Below, one piece after another: positions 62,948 through 64,000 of a DNA stretch of 64,000 nucleotides (the first letter of the stretch is position 1; each line of letters begins with the position of its first letter). A model generated the notes under the pieces. It was not told the DNA's origin. It saw only the letters and a list, made by a program, of their open reading frames with translations, and did not search any database. Source of the stretch: Cohnella cholangitidis (GTDB lineage: Bacteria > Bacillota > Bacilli > Paenibacillales > Paenibacillaceae). Made by a program: the position numbers and the translations under genes. The stretch lies in NCBI RefSeq assembly GCF_014107495.1, contig NZ_CP041969.1, positions 6,301,001 to 6,365,000 of the forward strand, given 5' to 3'.

Positions 62948-63751
62948 TTATTTAACGGGCCTCCAATCGTAATATTTCGTCGTTTCGTCTTCTTTTTCCG
63001 GCATGCCCGGGAGGATTAAACCGCCGTCCACCTTTAGGCTTACGCCGGTAATATAGGATGCGGCATCGGATGCTAACCAATATACCGCTTCGCCAATGTC
63101 TTCCGGTTTACCGACCCTCCGGAGCGGTATTTTTTGACCTAGTTTTTCGTAGTATTCATTATCCACCCGTTCTAGCTCCGTCGCGCCGGGCGCCACATTG
63201 TTGACGCGGATGCCATTCATGGCCAATTCGATCGCGATAGATTCGCTAGACCGTTGAAGAGCGGCCTTCATTCCACCGTATAACGAATCATGGGGATAGG
63301 CACGCGACGCTCTCGTCGAGGTAATGTTGATTAGATTCCCCTTAATGCCGGTCTCCAGCATATGGCCGCCGACGATTTTCATCATAAGAATAGGGGCGAC
63401 GAAATCAACATTGATAAAAGAAAGTATATCTTCCGCCTTCATCTCAGTCAGTTTTGCCGCATATCCTACCCCAGCATTATTAACGAGAAGGTCAACTTTC
63501 CCTAAGGCATCTATCGCTTCCCTTGCATAGCGCTCTACGAAGCAAGGATCCGATAAGTCTCCCTTGACTGCATGCAAACGACTTCCGTAGCTACCCGTTA
63601 CAATCCCCCTTAGATCACGAATCCCTTCATCGTTCGATCGGTAAACGGTAGAGAGAACATACCCCTCGCGTGCAAGCACGATGGCGATCCCTTTGCCTAT
63701 ACCGCTACTGGCACCGGTAACGATCGCGGTTTTTCGGATGTCATTGTGCAT
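62948..63751 (-). CDS. Short-chain dehydrogenase/reductase
   Basis: Classical SDR, 267 aa from the ATG at 63751 (MHNDIRKTAIV), behind GGGAGGAAAGC. Cofactor motif TGASSGIGKGIAIVL, NNAG at LLVNNAGVGYA, catalytic Ser in LINITSTRAS and YGGMK (YxxxK), then NNVAPGATELERV and a final VSLKVDGGLILPG. A longer frame upstream lacks an RBS. Substrate unknown. The remaining 249 bases to the window edge show no gene. Confidence 0.9.
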   Translation of the reverse strand: MHNDIRKTAIVTGASSGIGKGIAIVLAREGYVLSTVYRSNDEGIRDLRGIVTGSYGSRLHAVKGDLSDPCFVERYAREAIDALGKVDLLVNNAGVGYAAKLTEMKAEDILSFINVDFVAPILMMKIVGGHMLETGIKGNLINITSTRASRAYPHDSLYGGMKAALQRSSESIAIELAMNGIRVNNVAPGATELERVDNEYYEKLGQKIPLRRVGKPEDIGEAVYWLASDAASYITGVSLKVDGGLILPGMPEKEDETTKYYDWRPVK

Positions 63752-64000
63752 GCTTTCCTCCCTTATTCGATGATTCCGAGATTTACATAACTTGAATCGT
63801 AACGATGCCGTCCGGCTGCGTGCGTTGTACGCAATGAAATGATTTGACGGCGGCAAAAGCAAATTTTCCGATGGAATCCGGACGGTTCTTACCTGAAGCG
63901 TCGTGTGTTTTTCCACGATGAGTATGTTTTAGCAGAAGCATTAATTTTATGCATGAAAATTTTTAGTTTCATTCAGCACCAAATTTTATGGGACGCGATA

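Overview
The window looks like a chromosomal segment of a spore-forming member of the Paenibacillaceae (Paenibacillus or Cohnella type). The basis is a gerA-type spore germination operon, Gram-positive style ribosome binding sites, a Zur/Znu zinc regulon, a rifampin phosphotransferase of the Bacilli type, an hxlAB-hxlR formaldehyde operon and LplB/YtcP-type sugar permeases. This is inference from gene content; there is no rRNA or tRNA in the window.

Layout. 1-2965: gerA operon on the minus strand (gerAC cut by the window edge). 3171-4247: WbsX-like glycan enzyme. 4711-21471: an AT-rich Tn7-like transposon of about 16.8 kb with matching ends that carry repeated transposase-binding sites. Its core is tnsA-tnsB-tnsC-tniQ (tnsC frameshifted). 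Its cargo is XRE regulator / DGQHR (DndB-like) protein, a zinc-ribbon TIR-like protein, a 538-aa protein with an HEPN-like motif next to a SIR2 protein, an orphan 397-aa protein, and a frameshifted PHP-ATPase. This reads as a mobile anti-phage defence island and is the best candidate for a poorly described system. 21826-25548: small hypotheticals, VOC protein, WYL regulator, LspA-like protein. 26065-32215: zinc homeostasis region (znuA, znuB, znuC, zur, a 2Fe-2S protein, a CobW/ZNG1 GTPase and a truncated second CobW), tied together by five Zur-box-like palindromes. 32305-33807: PAF-acetylhydrolase-like hydrolase. 34139-41793: arabinoside utilisation divergon (GH51 enzyme, binding lipoprotein and membrane-bound AraC regulator on minus; two permeases on plus).

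41794-46280 is a gene graveyard: remnants of GNAT, methyltransferase, ArsR and DUF4190 genes lie among copies of a dispersed hairpin repeat. 46280-55751 holds detoxification modules (TetR/MFS pump, rifampin phosphotransferase, DinB, YafY/VOC pair, MarR/quinone oxidoreductase with two operators). 55738-57426: a GerAA fragment followed by two Gln-rich/coiled-coil genes. 57602-59267: hxlA-hxlB-hxlR. 59429-63751: VOC, an MsrA-MsrB fusion whose MsrB half has no cysteine, DHFR-like, GLUG-repeat secreted protein and SDR.

Two general features stand out. First, a dispersed repeat (opening CGGGAATGGGATCAAGTTCTTG, ending near CCGACA) occurs at least eight times outside the transposon, and several copies abut truncated genes. 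Second, three otherwise intact genes (tnsC, the PHP-ATPase, a Zur-box methyltransferase) are each broken by one missing base in an A/T run, so either recent decay or homopolymer under-calling in the assembly must be considered.
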